Below are positions 35,518-45,013 of a stretch of DNA of 64,000 nucleotides, piece by piece (positions within the stretch are counted from its first letter, which is position 1; each line of letters starts with the position of its first letter). A program made the position numbers and the translations under genes. Under the pieces are notes generated by a model. The model saw only the letters and a program-made list of their open reading frames with translations. It was not told the DNA's origin and did no database searches. Source of the DNA: Neptunicella sp048268085 (lineage in GTDB: Bacteria > Pseudomonadota > Gammaproteobacteria > Enterobacterales > Alteromonadaceae); the NCBI RefSeq assembly GCF_048268085.1, contig NZ_JBLWWF010000005.1, forward strand, positions 62,001 through 126,000. Direction: 5' to 3'.

Positions 35518-37770
35518 TTATTTTTCTAGTGCTGCGGACCGGTTAAATACACCTTTGACCACTTGCCAGCTAACCGCCAACGCACCAACAATAAACACGA
35601 CATCACCAAAAGTACGTACCCAGCGTAACGTATGTAATAGACCGCTTTGCATAAAGGCTTCGCTACGGGCATACCATAAACCTTCTGAAGCACTGGCATA
35701 AAACTGGATAAAACCAATTGGCAACAAGCTGGTAAACAACATCAATATAAGCCCGCTATTCATCCACCAAAAAGCGGTTTTCATCAGCTTTTCGTCGAAC
35801 ACCAAACGAGGGCGTATATAACGGAGAATCAGTAAACAGAAACCCAAAGCGAGAAAACCGTATACACCAAATAAAGCGGCATGAGCATGAGTCGGCGTAG
35901 TATTTAAGCCTTGCAAATAGTACAGTGCAATAGGCGGGTTTATCATAAAACCAAATACGCCGGCCCCGAGCATATTCCAGAACGCAACAGCAACAAAAAA
36001 CATCAGTGGCCATTTGATATTTATCATCCATGAAGCCCGTTTTTGCATCCTCCATTGCTCCCATGCTTCATAACCTAGCACGACTAACGGAACAACTTCC
36101 AAAGCACTAAACATTGCTCCAACTGCCATAACCGGCGTTGTTGTACCAGCAAAGTAAAGGTGATGAAAAGTTCCAGGCACACCACCAAGCATGAACAACG
36201 ATGCCGATGCAAGACTTGCACTGGTTGCCATTGTACGTGAAACCAATCCCATACTATGGAAAATAAAGGCCAGTGAAACAGTAGCAAAGACTTCAAAAAA
36301 CCCTTCTACCCATAAATGGACTACCCACCAGCGCCAGTATTCCATCACTGATAAATGTGTCCGCTCACCATAAAACAAGCCAGAGCCGTAAAACAACCCT
36401 ACACAGATAACCGAAGCGGCAAACAACGCGAGTAAATTTTTGTCGCCGGGAGACTTTAGGGCAGGAATAACCGCACGTAGCATTAGTACTAACCAGAAAA
36501 GTACACCTACATATTTAATAATCTGCCAAAAGCGCCCAATGTCTATATATTCATAGCCCTGATGTCCAAACCAGAAACTCAATTCCGGTGATATTTTTTG
36601 CATAATCGCAAAGTAGTTTCCGGCAAAAGATCCGGCAACGAGCACGACTAATGCCCAGAAAAGAATATCGACACCTAATTTCTGAAATTTGGGATCTTTT
36701 CCACCGTTAATAATGGGCGCTAAAAATAATCCTGCAGCTAAAAAACCTGTGGCAATCCAGAACATGGCTGCTTGTATATGCCAGGTACGAACCAAACTGT
36801 AGGGAAGCCATTCCGTCGTATTCAAACCATAGAAACCATCACCTTCAACAGTGTAATGCGCGGTGAAACCACCCAGAAATACTTGTAAAGTAAACAAGGC
36901 CACCACCACCAGAATATATTTACCTAATGCTTTTTGTGACGGGGTTAAACTAAGTTTTGCAATAGGATCGAGTTTAGGTGCCTCTGGCTCTTCCTCATCG
37001 TGATTACGCAAGAAAGACCACCCCCAAACCAGTGCGCCCACACCGGCAATCAGCAAAATAATACTAGCCAACGACCATACTAGGTTTTCCACTGTAGGCT
37101 TGTTGTCAATTAAAGGCTCGTGCGGCCAATTGTTTGTATAGGTCGCATGATTGGGTGTGCGCTCGGTAGACGCTGCCCAGGCAGTCCAGAAGAAAAACTG
37201 AGTCAACACCTTGCGTCGCTCAAGTGAGGGTAATGTATTATTTTTCATCGCGTAGTTTGCACGCGTTTTCGCCAGTGACGCATCGTCGCCAAAAAGCTTG
37301 ATATAATACTCAGCGGTTAATGTTATTGCCTGGATACGCCGTGGTTCAAGCCGCAGGATTCCACTCTGTTCATCATAACTATTATGGCGATAGGCTTTTT
37401 TTAATTCGAACTGTAGTGAATGCTGATTAATTTCTGCTAATGAATTATACGATTTGGAAAATTTATCCTGTGCCGCCAATTCAAGCCACGCCAACAGTTC
37501 TCGATGTAACCAGTCTGCCGTCCAATCAGGTGCCTGATAGGCACCATGCCCCCATATGGAACCCAATTGCATTCCCCCGACAGACTGCCAGGCAGTTTGA
37601 CCATCTAAAATCGAGTCGTTGGTCATTAAGACCTCACCCTGCTCATTAACCACTTTAGCAGGAATAGGAGGGGCTGAACGATACACTTCAGTACCAAAAT
37701 AGCCCAAAACGCTAAACGTAATACCTAAAATCGCGATGAGCAACCACCATAATTTACGATAGCCAGCCAT
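35518..37770 (-). CDS. norB: Quinol-dependent nitric oxide reductase (qNOR)
   Basis: This 750-residue protein reduces NO to N2O using quinol. It has the fused qNOR plan: an N-terminal membrane anchor and periplasmic cytochrome c-like domain without the haem motif (residues 1-225), then a 12-helix haem-copper oxidase core. Conserved His ligands are visible in RTWHIQAAMFW, WRWWVVHLWVEGFFEV, VPGTFHHLYFAG and PTHAHAALFGVYGF. The length matches qNOR, not the cytochrome-linked form. Putative NorR sites lie upstream. No nitrite reductase is nearby, so it may mainly detoxify NO or serve a nir gene elsewhere. Confidence 0.95.
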   Translation of the reverse strand: MAGYRKLWWLLIAILGITFSVLGYFGTEVYRSAPPIPAKVVNEQGEVLMTNDSILDGQTAWQSVGGMQLGSIWGHGAYQAPDWTADWLHRELLAWLELAAQDKFSKSYNSLAEINQHSLQFELKKAYRHNSYDEQSGILRLEPRRIQAITLTAEYYIKLFGDDASLAKTRANYAMKNNTLPSLERRKVLTQFFFWTAWAASTERTPNHATYTNNWPHEPLIDNKPTVENLVWSLASIILLIAGVGALVWGWSFLRNHDEEEPEAPKLDPIAKLSLTPSQKALGKYILVVVALFTLQVFLGGFTAHYTVEGDGFYGLNTTEWLPYSLVRTWHIQAAMFWIATGFLAAGLFLAPIINGGKDPKFQKLGVDILFWALVVLVAGSFAGNYFAIMQKISPELSFWFGHQGYEYIDIGRFWQIIKYVGVLFWLVLMLRAVIPALKSPGDKNLLALFAASVICVGLFYGSGLFYGERTHLSVMEYWRWWVVHLWVEGFFEVFATVSLAFIFHSMGLVSRTMATSASLASASLFMLGGVPGTFHHLYFAGTTTPVMAVGAMFSALEVVPLVVLGYEAWEQWRMQKRASWMINIKWPLMFFVAVAFWNMLGAGVFGFMINPPIALYYLQGLNTTPTHAHAALFGVYGFLALGFCLLILRYIRPRLVFDEKLMKTAFWWMNSGLILMLFTSLLPIGFIQFYASASEGLWYARSEAFMQSGLLHTLRWVRTFGDVVFIVGALAVSWQVVKGVFNRSAALEK

Positions 37771-37955
37771 ATAACCTCCCCAATAATTTGACGTTACAGC
37801 AACGTGTCATAATTCACTCCAATAGTTGTATCCAGCCAAAAATTAGGCTCACCAACACCCACTACAATAATCGCGCCAAAGTGCAACTTATTGTTTTATA
37901 TTGATATTATTTTATTTTTCTAACTAAAAAGTGATTTTAACCCAGCCAGGGCATG

Positions 37956-38016
37956 GTTAAATAAACCCATTTGGGTTTATTTAACCCGACCATTCGTTAG
38001 ACTAGGTCTAAAATAC
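37956..38016. promoter_or_regulatory. Palindromic NorR-type sites between norB and sirB2
   Basis: A perfect inverted repeat (15-bp arms GGTTAAATAAACCCA, 2-bp centre) spans 37955-37986; each arm contains GT-N7-AC (37956-37966 and 37975-37985). A third copy, GTCTAAAATAC, lies at 38006-38016. This is the same kind of triple array seen at ric. A convincing sigma-54 -24/-12 element is not visible on either side; the best minus-strand candidate is TGGGTGTTGGTGAGC near 37847-37861, which is weak. The rest of the 37771-38090 gap holds no gene. Confidence 0.6.
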
Positions 38017-38090
38017 CTCTTTAGTGATATGGGGAGTGTCTGACAATTGCTTTAGAATCTGATGCTTAATTTGCATGTTTAGGAGACTGC

Positions 38091-38471
38091 GTGGAGTTTT
38101 ATATTACGGTGAAGCACTTTCACATTCTATGTGCCTGCATAAGTGCTGGATTATTTTTGTTACGTTTACTGTTGGATCTAGCGGGCAAACCAGGGTGGCG
38201 TAGCAGTTTTTTACGTTATCTCCCACACATTAACGACACATTACTCTTAATATTAGCTTTCACTTTGTTAGCTATCGGTCCGTGGCAGCCTTTTGCCCAT
38301 CAATGGTTAGGTGTCAAAATTTTAATGGTCATTGGCTACATTTTGTCTGGTGTGGTGGCGTTAAAGACAAAGTTTCAGGCATCGACCCGCATATTGGCCA
38401 GCTTACTGGCAATACTACAATTAACAGCGGTTTTCTATCTGGCTCATTTTAAACCCGTCATTTTTAGTTAG
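38091..38471 (+). CDS. SirB2-family membrane protein
   Basis: This 126-residue integral membrane protein has four hydrophobic helices and the SirB2 family pattern (FHILCACISAGLFLLRLLLD, then LPHINDTLLLILAF with conserved His residues). The start is a GTG with AGGAGA 5 bp before it. The function of SirB2 is not established; members often sit near respiratory genes. It is divergent from norB and shares the palindromic NorR-type region with it, so it may be NO-responsive. Confidence 0.8.
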   Translation: MEFYITVKHFHILCACISAGLFLLRLLLDLAGKPGWRSSFLRYLPHINDTLLLILAFTLLAIGPWQPFAHQWLGVKILMVIGYILSGVVALKTKFQASTRILASLLAILQLTAVFYLAHFKPVIFS

Positions 38472-38475
38472 AATG

Positions 38476-38518
38476 TACAAATCAAGGGTCATTGTCATAG
38501 ATTGATCCTTGATTTGTA
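38476..38518. terminator. Bidirectional stem-loop between sirB2 and nrdD
   Basis: TACAAATCAAGG (38476-38487) and CCTTGATTTGTA (38507-38518) form a perfect 12-bp stem, with further pairing (TCA/TGA) inside the loop. It lies 5 bp past sirB2 and 26 bp past the convergent nrdD stop, the expected place for a shared terminator. T-runs are short on both strands. Confidence 0.65.
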
Positions 38519-38543
38519 ACAATACTGACTTATTTCGATGGTA

Positions 38544-40352
38544 TTAGCTTACTTTTTCCAACGGCATATTATTATTGGATTGTCGATGATAATGCCGTAA
38601 AGCATGCTCAGTTCGTCGTCCAATACTGAACGCCGAAACACGTTTTAAATACCCGATAACCCGGGTACCATAATCGATATCCTTGCTGCCGCACTTGGGA
38701 CAACAATGTAAAGTGCGCTTATCAATACATTCACATTGATTGCAAATTGTTATTTTGACGTTAACACAAAAATAATTACAGCCGGTTTGAGCGGCAATAT
38801 TTAATAAATGTAGATATCCCGATTGCTCAAGCTTCTCTTCCAAATTCAAATGTAATGCAGAGCCACCATCCAGGTAATCAAGCAATTGTCTACCGTGCAA
38901 TTGAAACTTGTCCAGCGAATTGATCTGCTCATCCTCTACAACGTAAAAGTAGGAATTGTAACAATCACGTGGTACAAAATATCCGTCTTCCTTATCCCAT
39001 TTAGCATTTTTGACCCCTAAATTCTCAGCCGGCACAAATTCGGTGTTAAACATATAGCCGTATTTGGCTTTAGCTGTTTTATTCGCATCATAAATAACTT
39101 TTAGATGCTTCTGAACAAAATTAATGTATTCAACATTATTGGTTGCAGCGATCCCATGTGATTCAGCTGCTTCAACCATGCCATTAATACCTATAGTTAA
39201 AAATTGTTTATCCAGTGAAATAAAACCGGCATCGTAAACAGTCAGCAAACCAGCAGCTTGGTATTCTTCCATTAACTTGCGATAAGCAACCTGATACTTG
39301 TGAATTTTGTCGATCTCTTGGGCCAAATCCCGTCCATCTTGAACCAGGCGATTCATGTTGATGGTAATCACATTAATCGATCCGGTAGCCACACCTCCAG
39401 CCCCCAAAGAATAAGAAAAGGTATTATCACTGATTTCGCTACGCAAACGACAGCATGAAGCGAGAGAATCGGCATTATCTGATTGGTAGACAAAAAACGA
39501 GTTTCCCCGGGCCAATTGAGTAGCAATTTCATCGGCAAACTGTTCATCCTTACAATGTCCATTTTCAGTTAGCATGGCGACGGTCACTACGGGGAATGTC
39601 AATATTGTTTTTTCCCGCTCCTGGTTAAACCAATTCATAAAGTGGGCTTGGAGTGCTGAAACAGATTGCCATTGAGGCTTAACAAAATCAGGAAATACAA
39701 ACTGTCCGAACATGCTATCAAAATAATGTTGGTCATATATCGAGATATTCCAGAATACGCTTTGATATCCCCGTGCGGCCGCCGGTTGATTGAGCGCATA
39801 AACAACGTGCTGAAGATGATTGTTTATTTGTTTAGTATGGGTATTAAGGTAGTCATTACCGTAATCTTTTCTGGCAAAATAATCAAAATAGGTAAGAAAC
39901 TCTACAGTTGCTACTGCACCGGCAAACTGGCTGCTCACAGCAAAAACAAAATTGACGAAACAACCACAAAAGGATTCCAGATGTTTAGGCGCTTTGGATT
40001 CACCTCCCAGTTTTGTTAAGCCATCACGCAAGAAAGGATACATTGTCAGCGAGACACAATAAGGTTTTAAACTGGTTTCGTCATGTACATAAATTTCATG
40101 CTGCTCAATTTGTCGTAAATATTCTGCCGCCAGTTCAGTATCGAATAGTTCACTTATTTTGCTACTCACTAATGCTCGATTAACCTGGATAAACTGATCC
40201 TTCATAAGCTCTGCTTCCAGTGTAGCAATGTTTTTTTGTGTTACGTTGGCATTGGCATCCATTTTAGAACCATCAGCCGCATTTTCTGCATGCAGGTATT
40301 GTTCAATAAAGTTTATTTTGTGCTGCAGTTGTTGGTGGTTTAGGGTTTGCAT
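38544..40352 (-). CDS. nrdD: Anaerobic (class III) ribonucleoside-triphosphate reductase NrdD
   Basis: This 602-residue glycyl radical enzyme makes deoxynucleotides without oxygen. It has the NANVTQKN N-terminal segment, active-site Cys residues in LKPYCVSL and ASCCRLRSE, a C-terminal zinc ribbon (CNQCECIDK, CCPKCGS) and the glycyl radical loop RVIGYLKRVSAFS. It is about 100 residues shorter than E. coli NrdD because the N-terminal ATP-cone is missing, like the phage T4 form. The activase NrdG is encoded 18 bp upstream. Confidence 0.95.
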   Translation of the reverse strand: MQTLNHQQLQHKINFIEQYLHAENAADGSKMDANANVTQKNIATLEAELMKDQFIQVNRALVSSKISELFDTELAAEYLRQIEQHEIYVHDETSLKPYCVSLTMYPFLRDGLTKLGGESKAPKHLESFCGCFVNFVFAVSSQFAGAVATVEFLTYFDYFARKDYGNDYLNTHTKQINNHLQHVVYALNQPAAARGYQSVFWNISIYDQHYFDSMFGQFVFPDFVKPQWQSVSALQAHFMNWFNQEREKTILTFPVVTVAMLTENGHCKDEQFADEIATQLARGNSFFVYQSDNADSLASCCRLRSEISDNTFSYSLGAGGVATGSINVITINMNRLVQDGRDLAQEIDKIHKYQVAYRKLMEEYQAAGLLTVYDAGFISLDKQFLTIGINGMVEAAESHGIAATNNVEYINFVQKHLKVIYDANKTAKAKYGYMFNTEFVPAENLGVKNAKWDKEDGYFVPRDCYNSYFYVVEDEQINSLDKFQLHGRQLLDYLDGGSALHLNLEEKLEQSGYLHLLNIAAQTGCNYFCVNVKITICNQCECIDKRTLHCCPKCGSKDIDYGTRVIGYLKRVSAFSIGRRTEHALRHYHRQSNNNMPLEKVS

Positions 40353-40370
40353 TATTTTTCTCTCACTTGG

Positions 40371-40823
40371 TTATGTTCGAACAAAACGATAATTCAGGCA
40401 CTCGCCTGTACGTAAATCAAAAAATCGCTGGTTAGTAATTGGACTATCAAGACCACCGAGCTCCGCATTCCAGCGCCCGGTCTTTAGGTAAGTTAATTCG
40501 GCTTTTAATTGGACTGGTATATTATCCAACCCGGAATACAGACAGGTGTGTAGTTTTTGACTTTTGGCCAGTTTTAATAGAGACAGTAATTTATCGGCTT
40601 GCCACTCCCCCCCCAAAAATAATACACAACTTATCAGGCCTTGGTAGGTTTTTAGTCGCTGGTAAAAGTAGTCCCGGGTTAGGCTTTTTCCACTTTGTCT
40701 TTGCCAACTATCAGCACTGTGACATCCTTTACAACCTAATGGACAACCACTAATGGTATAAGCCAGAGAAACTTCATCCGGTACTTCCTGAAATACAATT
40801 TGCTCTGTTGTGAAATTCAACAT
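40371..40823 (-). CDS. nrdG: Anaerobic ribonucleotide reductase-activating protein NrdG
   Basis: This 150-residue radical SAM protein generates the glycyl radical in NrdD. The cluster motif is CPLGCKGC near residue 27-34 in SGCPLGCKGCHSADSW, followed by LFLGGEWQ in the SAM-binding region. The length is usual for NrdG. It is the first gene of the nrdG-nrdD pair and is preceded by two NrdR boxes at 3 and 34 bp from its ATG. Confidence 0.92.
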   Translation of the reverse strand: MLNFTTEQIVFQEVPDEVSLAYTISGCPLGCKGCHSADSWQRQSGKSLTRDYFYQRLKTYQGLISCVLFLGGEWQADKLLSLLKLAKSQKLHTCLYSGLDNIPVQLKAELTYLKTGRWNAELGGLDSPITNQRFFDLRTGECLNYRFVRT

Positions 40824-40825
40824 AA

Positions 40826-40872
40826 ATACTCTATATTGTGTCTCTGTTGTAAAATATGACTATATATTGTGT
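40826..40872 (-). promoter_or_regulatory. Two NrdR boxes upstream of nrdGD
   Basis: ATACTCTATATTGTGT (40826-40841) and TGACTATATATTGTGT (40857-40872) match the NrdR box core CWATATATWGTGT, the second perfectly. Their starts are 31 bp apart, three helical turns, the classic spacing for NrdR repression. NrdR should therefore shut off the nrdGD operon when dATP is high. Confidence 0.85.
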
Positions 40873-40982
40873 TTCAGCTTAACGCCCTACAGTAGATAGA
40901 TCTACACGGTTTTTGTTTGCTTCGACTTGGATATGGATGCAGAGCGCATCGTTCGGGCATGACTTACCCCATCGGTGGTATC

Positions 40983-41008
40983 AAAAAAAGCCCCTGAGAG
41001 TCAGGGGC
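40983..41008 (-). terminator. Intrinsic terminator of the nar operon
   Basis: GCCCCTGA and TCAGGGGC form a perfect 8-bp stem with a 3-nt loop, followed on the minus strand by seven T residues (40989-40983). It lies 127 bp past the ppiC stop and ends the narGHJI-ppiC transcription unit. A second hairpin (AACTGGC/GCCAGTT, 41016-41036) precedes it. The rest of 40873-41134 holds no supported gene. Confidence 0.88.
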
Positions 41009-41134
41009 GTGATAAAACTGGCAATACTAGCCAGTTGGTTGGGTTTGCTATCCTTTTTCAGGACATGTTTGGATAAAAACGCTCAAGCATATCTAACGGC
41101 AGAATCTCATGTTCGGATAGGGTAACGCTGTTTA

Positions 41135-41896
41135 TTATTGCATCAATGGTGAATCTGACAGATTGAAATCATAACCTTGTATATCGGCCTCTGTGATTAG
41201 CCTATGGATATATTGGGCAACCGCTTTACGGCGCACTTTTTCGTTTAAATACTCAGTAATACGCAATTTAACTGTATCAAAAGGTAATATCTGCCCAGCG
41301 ATTTTCCGATGAATATAAACCACATGAATACCGTATCGACTTTCTATACCTTGAGGCATCAAGCCTGGCTCTGCTGTAAAAATTTGTCGCTCGAATTCAG
41401 CAACAGTCTGCCCTCGGCTAATCTGCCCCAAGCTTCCTTGTGTCTGTTTTGACGGACAAGCGGAATATCGACGCGCTAAATCCGCAAAATTACTCCCTTG
41501 CTGTAATTGCTCTATTATGTCTTCTGATAGCGTTTTGGCTTCAATACGAGCTTTGCCATCGTCCGGGGATGCCGCCAACAGAATGTGACTCACTTCGAGT
41601 AAGGGTGAGCTCTCAAAGCGATTAGGATTTTGTTTGTAATATTGCTCGCATTCCTTTGTTGTCGCGGTTGGAATCGAGACTTCATGGCTAATGAGTTCAT
41701 CAAAAAGCTGTTCCTCGCTAGCAGAGCGTAATGATGTCACTAACCCCAGCACTTTTGCTCGCTGACGTAATATTTCACCAATAATCAGCGACTCTGCTGC
41801 TTTTAAAGTTGCGGAGCGTTTAGTGGATGCCGGGTGATACTGTACTTCAGCCATGACCGCCTGTTCACTTATCGTGGTTTGATTGACCTGTATCAT
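41135..41896 (-). CDS. Parvulin-type peptidyl-prolyl isomerase of the nar operon
   Basis: This 253-residue protein has an N-terminal helical chaperone region (1-95) and a parvulin domain (about 97-200) with LLEVSHILLAASPDD, RRYSACPSKQTQGSLG and GIESRYGIHVVYI. A GAGGT ribosome site lies 5 bp ahead. Such NifM/PpiC-like proteins often follow narI and probably help fold or assemble nitrate reductase. It has no signal peptide, so it acts in the cytoplasm. It lies 110 bp after narI and before the terminator. Confidence 0.88.
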   Translation of the reverse strand: MIQVNQTTISEQAVMAEVQYHPASTKRSATLKAAESLIIGEILRQRAKVLGLVTSLRSASEEQLFDELISHEVSIPTATTKECEQYYKQNPNRFESSPLLEVSHILLAASPDDGKARIEAKTLSEDIIEQLQQGSNFADLARRYSACPSKQTQGSLGQISRGQTVAEFERQIFTAEPGLMPQGIESRYGIHVVYIHRKIAGQILPFDTVKLRITEYLNEKVRRKAVAQYIHRLITEADIQGYDFNLSDSPLMQ

Positions 41897-42006
41897 GTTG
41901 ACCTCATAAAAAGGTTAAAATCGGTTGGGAATATAATGCGATAACCATTGGCAGGGCGTTTCTTGTTACCAGAAACGCCCTGCAACAAAAGATCATACTT
42001 GTTCTG

Positions 42007-42696
42007 CTAACGAACAAACCGTTGACGTACTATTTGATGTTGTCGGCGTACATACTGGACAGGTGCGCTGAGCATGTGTACTAAGCGACTAAATGGGAAA
42101 GCGACAAATAATGTCATTCCCAGAAACACATGCATTTTGAAAATCCAGTGCACGTCGTTGATTGCTGTCACAGCAACATTGCTATTAAACGTCATAATAT
42201 TTTGTGCCCACATCATCAATTTCATCATTTCTGCACCATTCAAATGGCCAAGAGAAACCGTGATCGAAAACAGTCCTAAAATTAACTGCGCATAGAGTAA
42301 AAATAGAATCGCAATATCCATTGGAGTACTGGTTGCCCTGATGCGTGGATTAAATAAACGCCGCTTAATCAGAATGGTTAAGCCATAAAAGCAGATTAAT
42401 CCAAATAATCCCCCGGCACCGATCGCGATAATCTGTTTCATTTGGGGTGTGATCCCCAGTAAATGCCATATCTCAAGTGGTGTTAATAAACCAAATAAAT
42501 GGCCGAAAAAAATACCTAATATACCAATATGAAAAGGGATGCTCCCTCTTTTTAGTTGCTTACTTTCGAGTAACTGACTCGAACTACTTTTCCAAGTGTA
42601 TTGTTCACGGTCATAACGGATCCAACTGCCAATAAACATGATTGCCATAGCAATATAAGGATATATGCCAAAAGCAAAGGTATTAAAGTGTGCCAT
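42007..42696 (-). CDS. narI: Respiratory nitrate reductase gamma subunit NarI
   Basis: This 229-residue membrane cytochrome b has five helices and His ligands for two haems (HIGILGIFFGHLFG near 57, and KMHVFLGMTLFVAFPFSRLVH near 190-210). It takes electrons from quinol and passes them to NarH. It starts 11 bp after narJ in the narGHJI order. Length matches the E. coli subunit. Confidence 0.95.
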   Translation of the reverse strand: MAHFNTFAFGIYPYIAMAIMFIGSWIRYDREQYTWKSSSSQLLESKQLKRGSIPFHIGILGIFFGHLFGLLTPLEIWHLLGITPQMKQIIAIGAGGLFGLICFYGLTILIKRRLFNPRIRATSTPMDIAILFLLYAQLILGLFSITVSLGHLNGAEMMKLMMWAQNIMTFNSNVAVTAINDVHWIFKMHVFLGMTLFVAFPFSRLVHMLSAPVQYVRRQHQIVRQRFVR

Positions 42697-42707
42697 ATGA
42701 ATGCTCC

Positions 42708-43457
42708 TTAAACGCGTTTGGCTGTAGCAGCGGCAAATAGCTTACTACCACTGTTATTCTGCAATTCATTATTGAGTGGAATAAAGTGATCCCGACGTTG
42801 CTGTTCCGAGGGCCGGTTTCCACTACCGCATCCCGTATCAGCCTGATCATTTCCCATAAAGGTCACCATTTCCTCTTCCCACACCTTGTCAAGTTCTTTA
42901 GCCGTGTCATCTCGCTTTTCATTGCTGATCTGATCTCTAATATCAGCCAAATCGACTTCAGCACGAGATAACTTCAATAGGATATGGAAAATTACCGCAT
43001 AATCTGTTTTTCGTTGATCCGCACGGCAAGCCAGTACTGCCAATACCGGTGCTATTTCTTCCAGACCTATCTGAGTATTTTGTTCTCCCTGAGTGGACAA
43101 GAATTCCATATACAGTGGCAAATAATCAGGCAACTCTTTAACTCCCAATTCCAGACCGGCTTGTTTGTATTGATTAACCAAATTGACCATCGCCTGCCCG
43201 CGATCTCTGGATTCACCATGAATATGTTCAAAGATGAGTAACGAGAGTGAGCGCCCTCGTTCGAATAATCCGTCATAGTCCGATTGCCAGTCCATTAAGT
43301 CACTTTCGCAACGAGCATGAATAAACTGATTTATCGCCGCTTTATCTCCAGCATCAATGGTGGAAGAGTCAACCACAAGCAATAAATCATCTTTAGCATC
43401 TACTAAAGTCTGCAATGGATAATCCAGTAACAATGAGAGTAGTTGTAAAATTTTCAT
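42708..43457 (-). CDS. narJ: Nitrate reductase assembly chaperone NarJ
   Basis: This 249-residue helical chaperone of the TorD family (LQLLSLLLDYPLQTLVDAKDDL, then FERGRSLSLLIFEHIHGESRDRG split across the text) inserts the molybdenum cofactor into NarG and delays membrane attachment. The SLSLLIFEHIHGESRDRGQ segment is diagnostic. It starts 5 bp after narH and precedes narI. The polar C-terminal tail is not conserved. Confidence 0.94.
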   Translation of the reverse strand: MKILQLLSLLLDYPLQTLVDAKDDLLLVVDSSTIDAGDKAAINQFIHARCESDLMDWQSDYDGLFERGRSLSLLIFEHIHGESRDRGQAMVNLVNQYKQAGLELGVKELPDYLPLYMEFLSTQGEQNTQIGLEEIAPVLAVLACRADQRKTDYAVIFHILLKLSRAEVDLADIRDQISNEKRDDTAKELDKVWEEEMVTFMGNDQADTGCGSGNRPSEQQRRDHFIPLNNELQNNSGSKLFAAATAKRV

Positions 43458-43462
43458 TGTTA

Positions 43463-45007
43463 TTACTCCTTAATCTCTACAGGAATGACTTGACGTACTC
43501 CTTTGGCTTTGGTGCCAAACAAGTTGACGTTATTGTTGCCGTCACCACAACCATTACCAAAACTGAATCCGCAACTACTTTTCAGATCGTAGGCATTTTC
43601 AGCATAAGCACGATGACTGGTTGGAATAACAAAGCGATCTTCGTAATTTGCCAGTGCCATATAACGATACATTTCTTCTACTTGTACCGGTGTTAGCCCA
43701 ACTTGCTTGAGTACTTCAATATCTTCGATGCCATCTACTTGCTGGGAGCGTTTAAATGCACGCATTGCGATCATTCTTTCCAGCGCTGTAACAACCGGTG
43801 CCTCATCGCCAGCGGTTAACATATTGGCAAGATAACGCAATGGGATACGCAACGACTTCAGGTCAGGAATTTCGCCATTCATACCGACATGACCGGCTTC
43901 AACCGCACTTTGAATGGGTGACAAAGGCGGAACATACCAGACCATTGGTAGTGTCCGGTATTCAGGGTGTAATGGCAGTGCGACCTTCCAATCCATTGCC
44001 ATCATATATACCGGCGACCGTTGTGCCGCTTTGATCCAGTTATCATTTATACCTTCGGCTTTAGCTGCTTCTATTACTTTGTGATCGTTCGGATCCAAAA
44101 AGATATCTAATTGTGCCTGGTATAAATCTTTTTCATTGGGTGTATTCGCAGCAGCTTCTATTTTATCGGCGTCATATAACAAGACACCGAGATAACGAAT
44201 ACGTCCGACACAAGTTTCGGAACAGACGGTTGGTTGACCGGCCTCAATACGTGGAAAACAGAATGTACATTTCTCAGACTTTCCGGTTTTCCAGTTGTAG
44301 TAGATTTTTTTGTAGGGACAGGCGGATACACACATCCGCCAACCACGGCATTTATCTTGATCAATGAGTACAATGCCATCTTCTTCGCGTTTATAAATGG
44401 CACCAGAGGGGCAAGCCGCTACACACGCAGGATTAAGACAATGCTCACATAAGCGGGGCAGATACATCATAAAAGTTTTTTCAAACTGGCCGTAGATATC
44501 TTTTTGTACGACTTCGTTAAAGTTTTGGTCGACCTTACGTTTGGCAAATTCGGTACCGAGAATTTCTTCCCAGTTTGGACCCCATTCAATTTTTTCCATC
44601 CGCTTACCGGTAATTAATGAGCGAGGACGGGCAACGGGTTGGTGCTTGCTATCTTCGGCATTATGTAAGTGTTGGTAATCAAAATCGAACGGTTCGTAAT
44701 AATCATCGATCTCAGGTAAATCAGGATTGGCAAAAATATTGGCCAAAACACGACGTTTAGCACCGATTTTTAGTTCCAAATTATCCTTATTATTGCGTAC
44801 CCAACCTCCATTCCATTTCTGCTGATTTTCCCATTCTTTGGGAAATCCAACACCTGGTTTGGTTTCAACGTTATTGAACCAGGCATATTCAACGCCCTCT
44901 CGTGAGGTCCAGACATTTTTACAGGTAATGGAGCAAGTGTGGCAACCGATACACTTATCTAAATTCAACACCATGCCTATTTGAGCTCTAACTTTCATAT
45001 TAATCAC
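43463..45007 (-). CDS. narH: Respiratory nitrate reductase beta subunit NarH
   Basis: This 514-residue subunit holds four Fe-S clusters. The Cys groups are CIGCHTCSITCKNVW near residue 19, CEHCLNPACVAACPSGAIYKR near 186 (split), and CRGWRMCVSACPYKK near 220, where Trp replaces one Cys to make the 3Fe-4S cluster; CTFCFPRIEAGQPTVCSETC completes the set. It moves electrons from NarI to NarG. It starts 6 bp after narG. Confidence 0.96.
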   Translation of the reverse strand: MINMKVRAQIGMVLNLDKCIGCHTCSITCKNVWTSREGVEYAWFNNVETKPGVGFPKEWENQQKWNGGWVRNNKDNLELKIGAKRRVLANIFANPDLPEIDDYYEPFDFDYQHLHNAEDSKHQPVARPRSLITGKRMEKIEWGPNWEEILGTEFAKRKVDQNFNEVVQKDIYGQFEKTFMMYLPRLCEHCLNPACVAACPSGAIYKREEDGIVLIDQDKCRGWRMCVSACPYKKIYYNWKTGKSEKCTFCFPRIEAGQPTVCSETCVGRIRYLGVLLYDADKIEAAANTPNEKDLYQAQLDIFLDPNDHKVIEAAKAEGINDNWIKAAQRSPVYMMAMDWKVALPLHPEYRTLPMVWYVPPLSPIQSAVEAGHVGMNGEIPDLKSLRIPLRYLANMLTAGDEAPVVTALERMIAMRAFKRSQQVDGIEDIEVLKQVGLTPVQVEEMYRYMALANYEDRFVIPTSHRAYAENAYDLKSSCGFSFGNGCGDGNNNVNLFGTKAKGVRQVIPVEIKE

Positions 45008-45013
45008 TCCACC

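Noticed and set aside
38036..38052. Possible sigma-54 promoter ahead of sirB2 (AGTGTCTGACAATTGCT)
   Set aside because: The near-invariant GG of the -24 element is GT, so the match is too weak to call.
40913..41125. 70-codon plus-strand frame between nrdG and ppiC
   Set aside because: It runs through the intrinsic terminator of the nar operon, has no family likeness and no good ribosome site.
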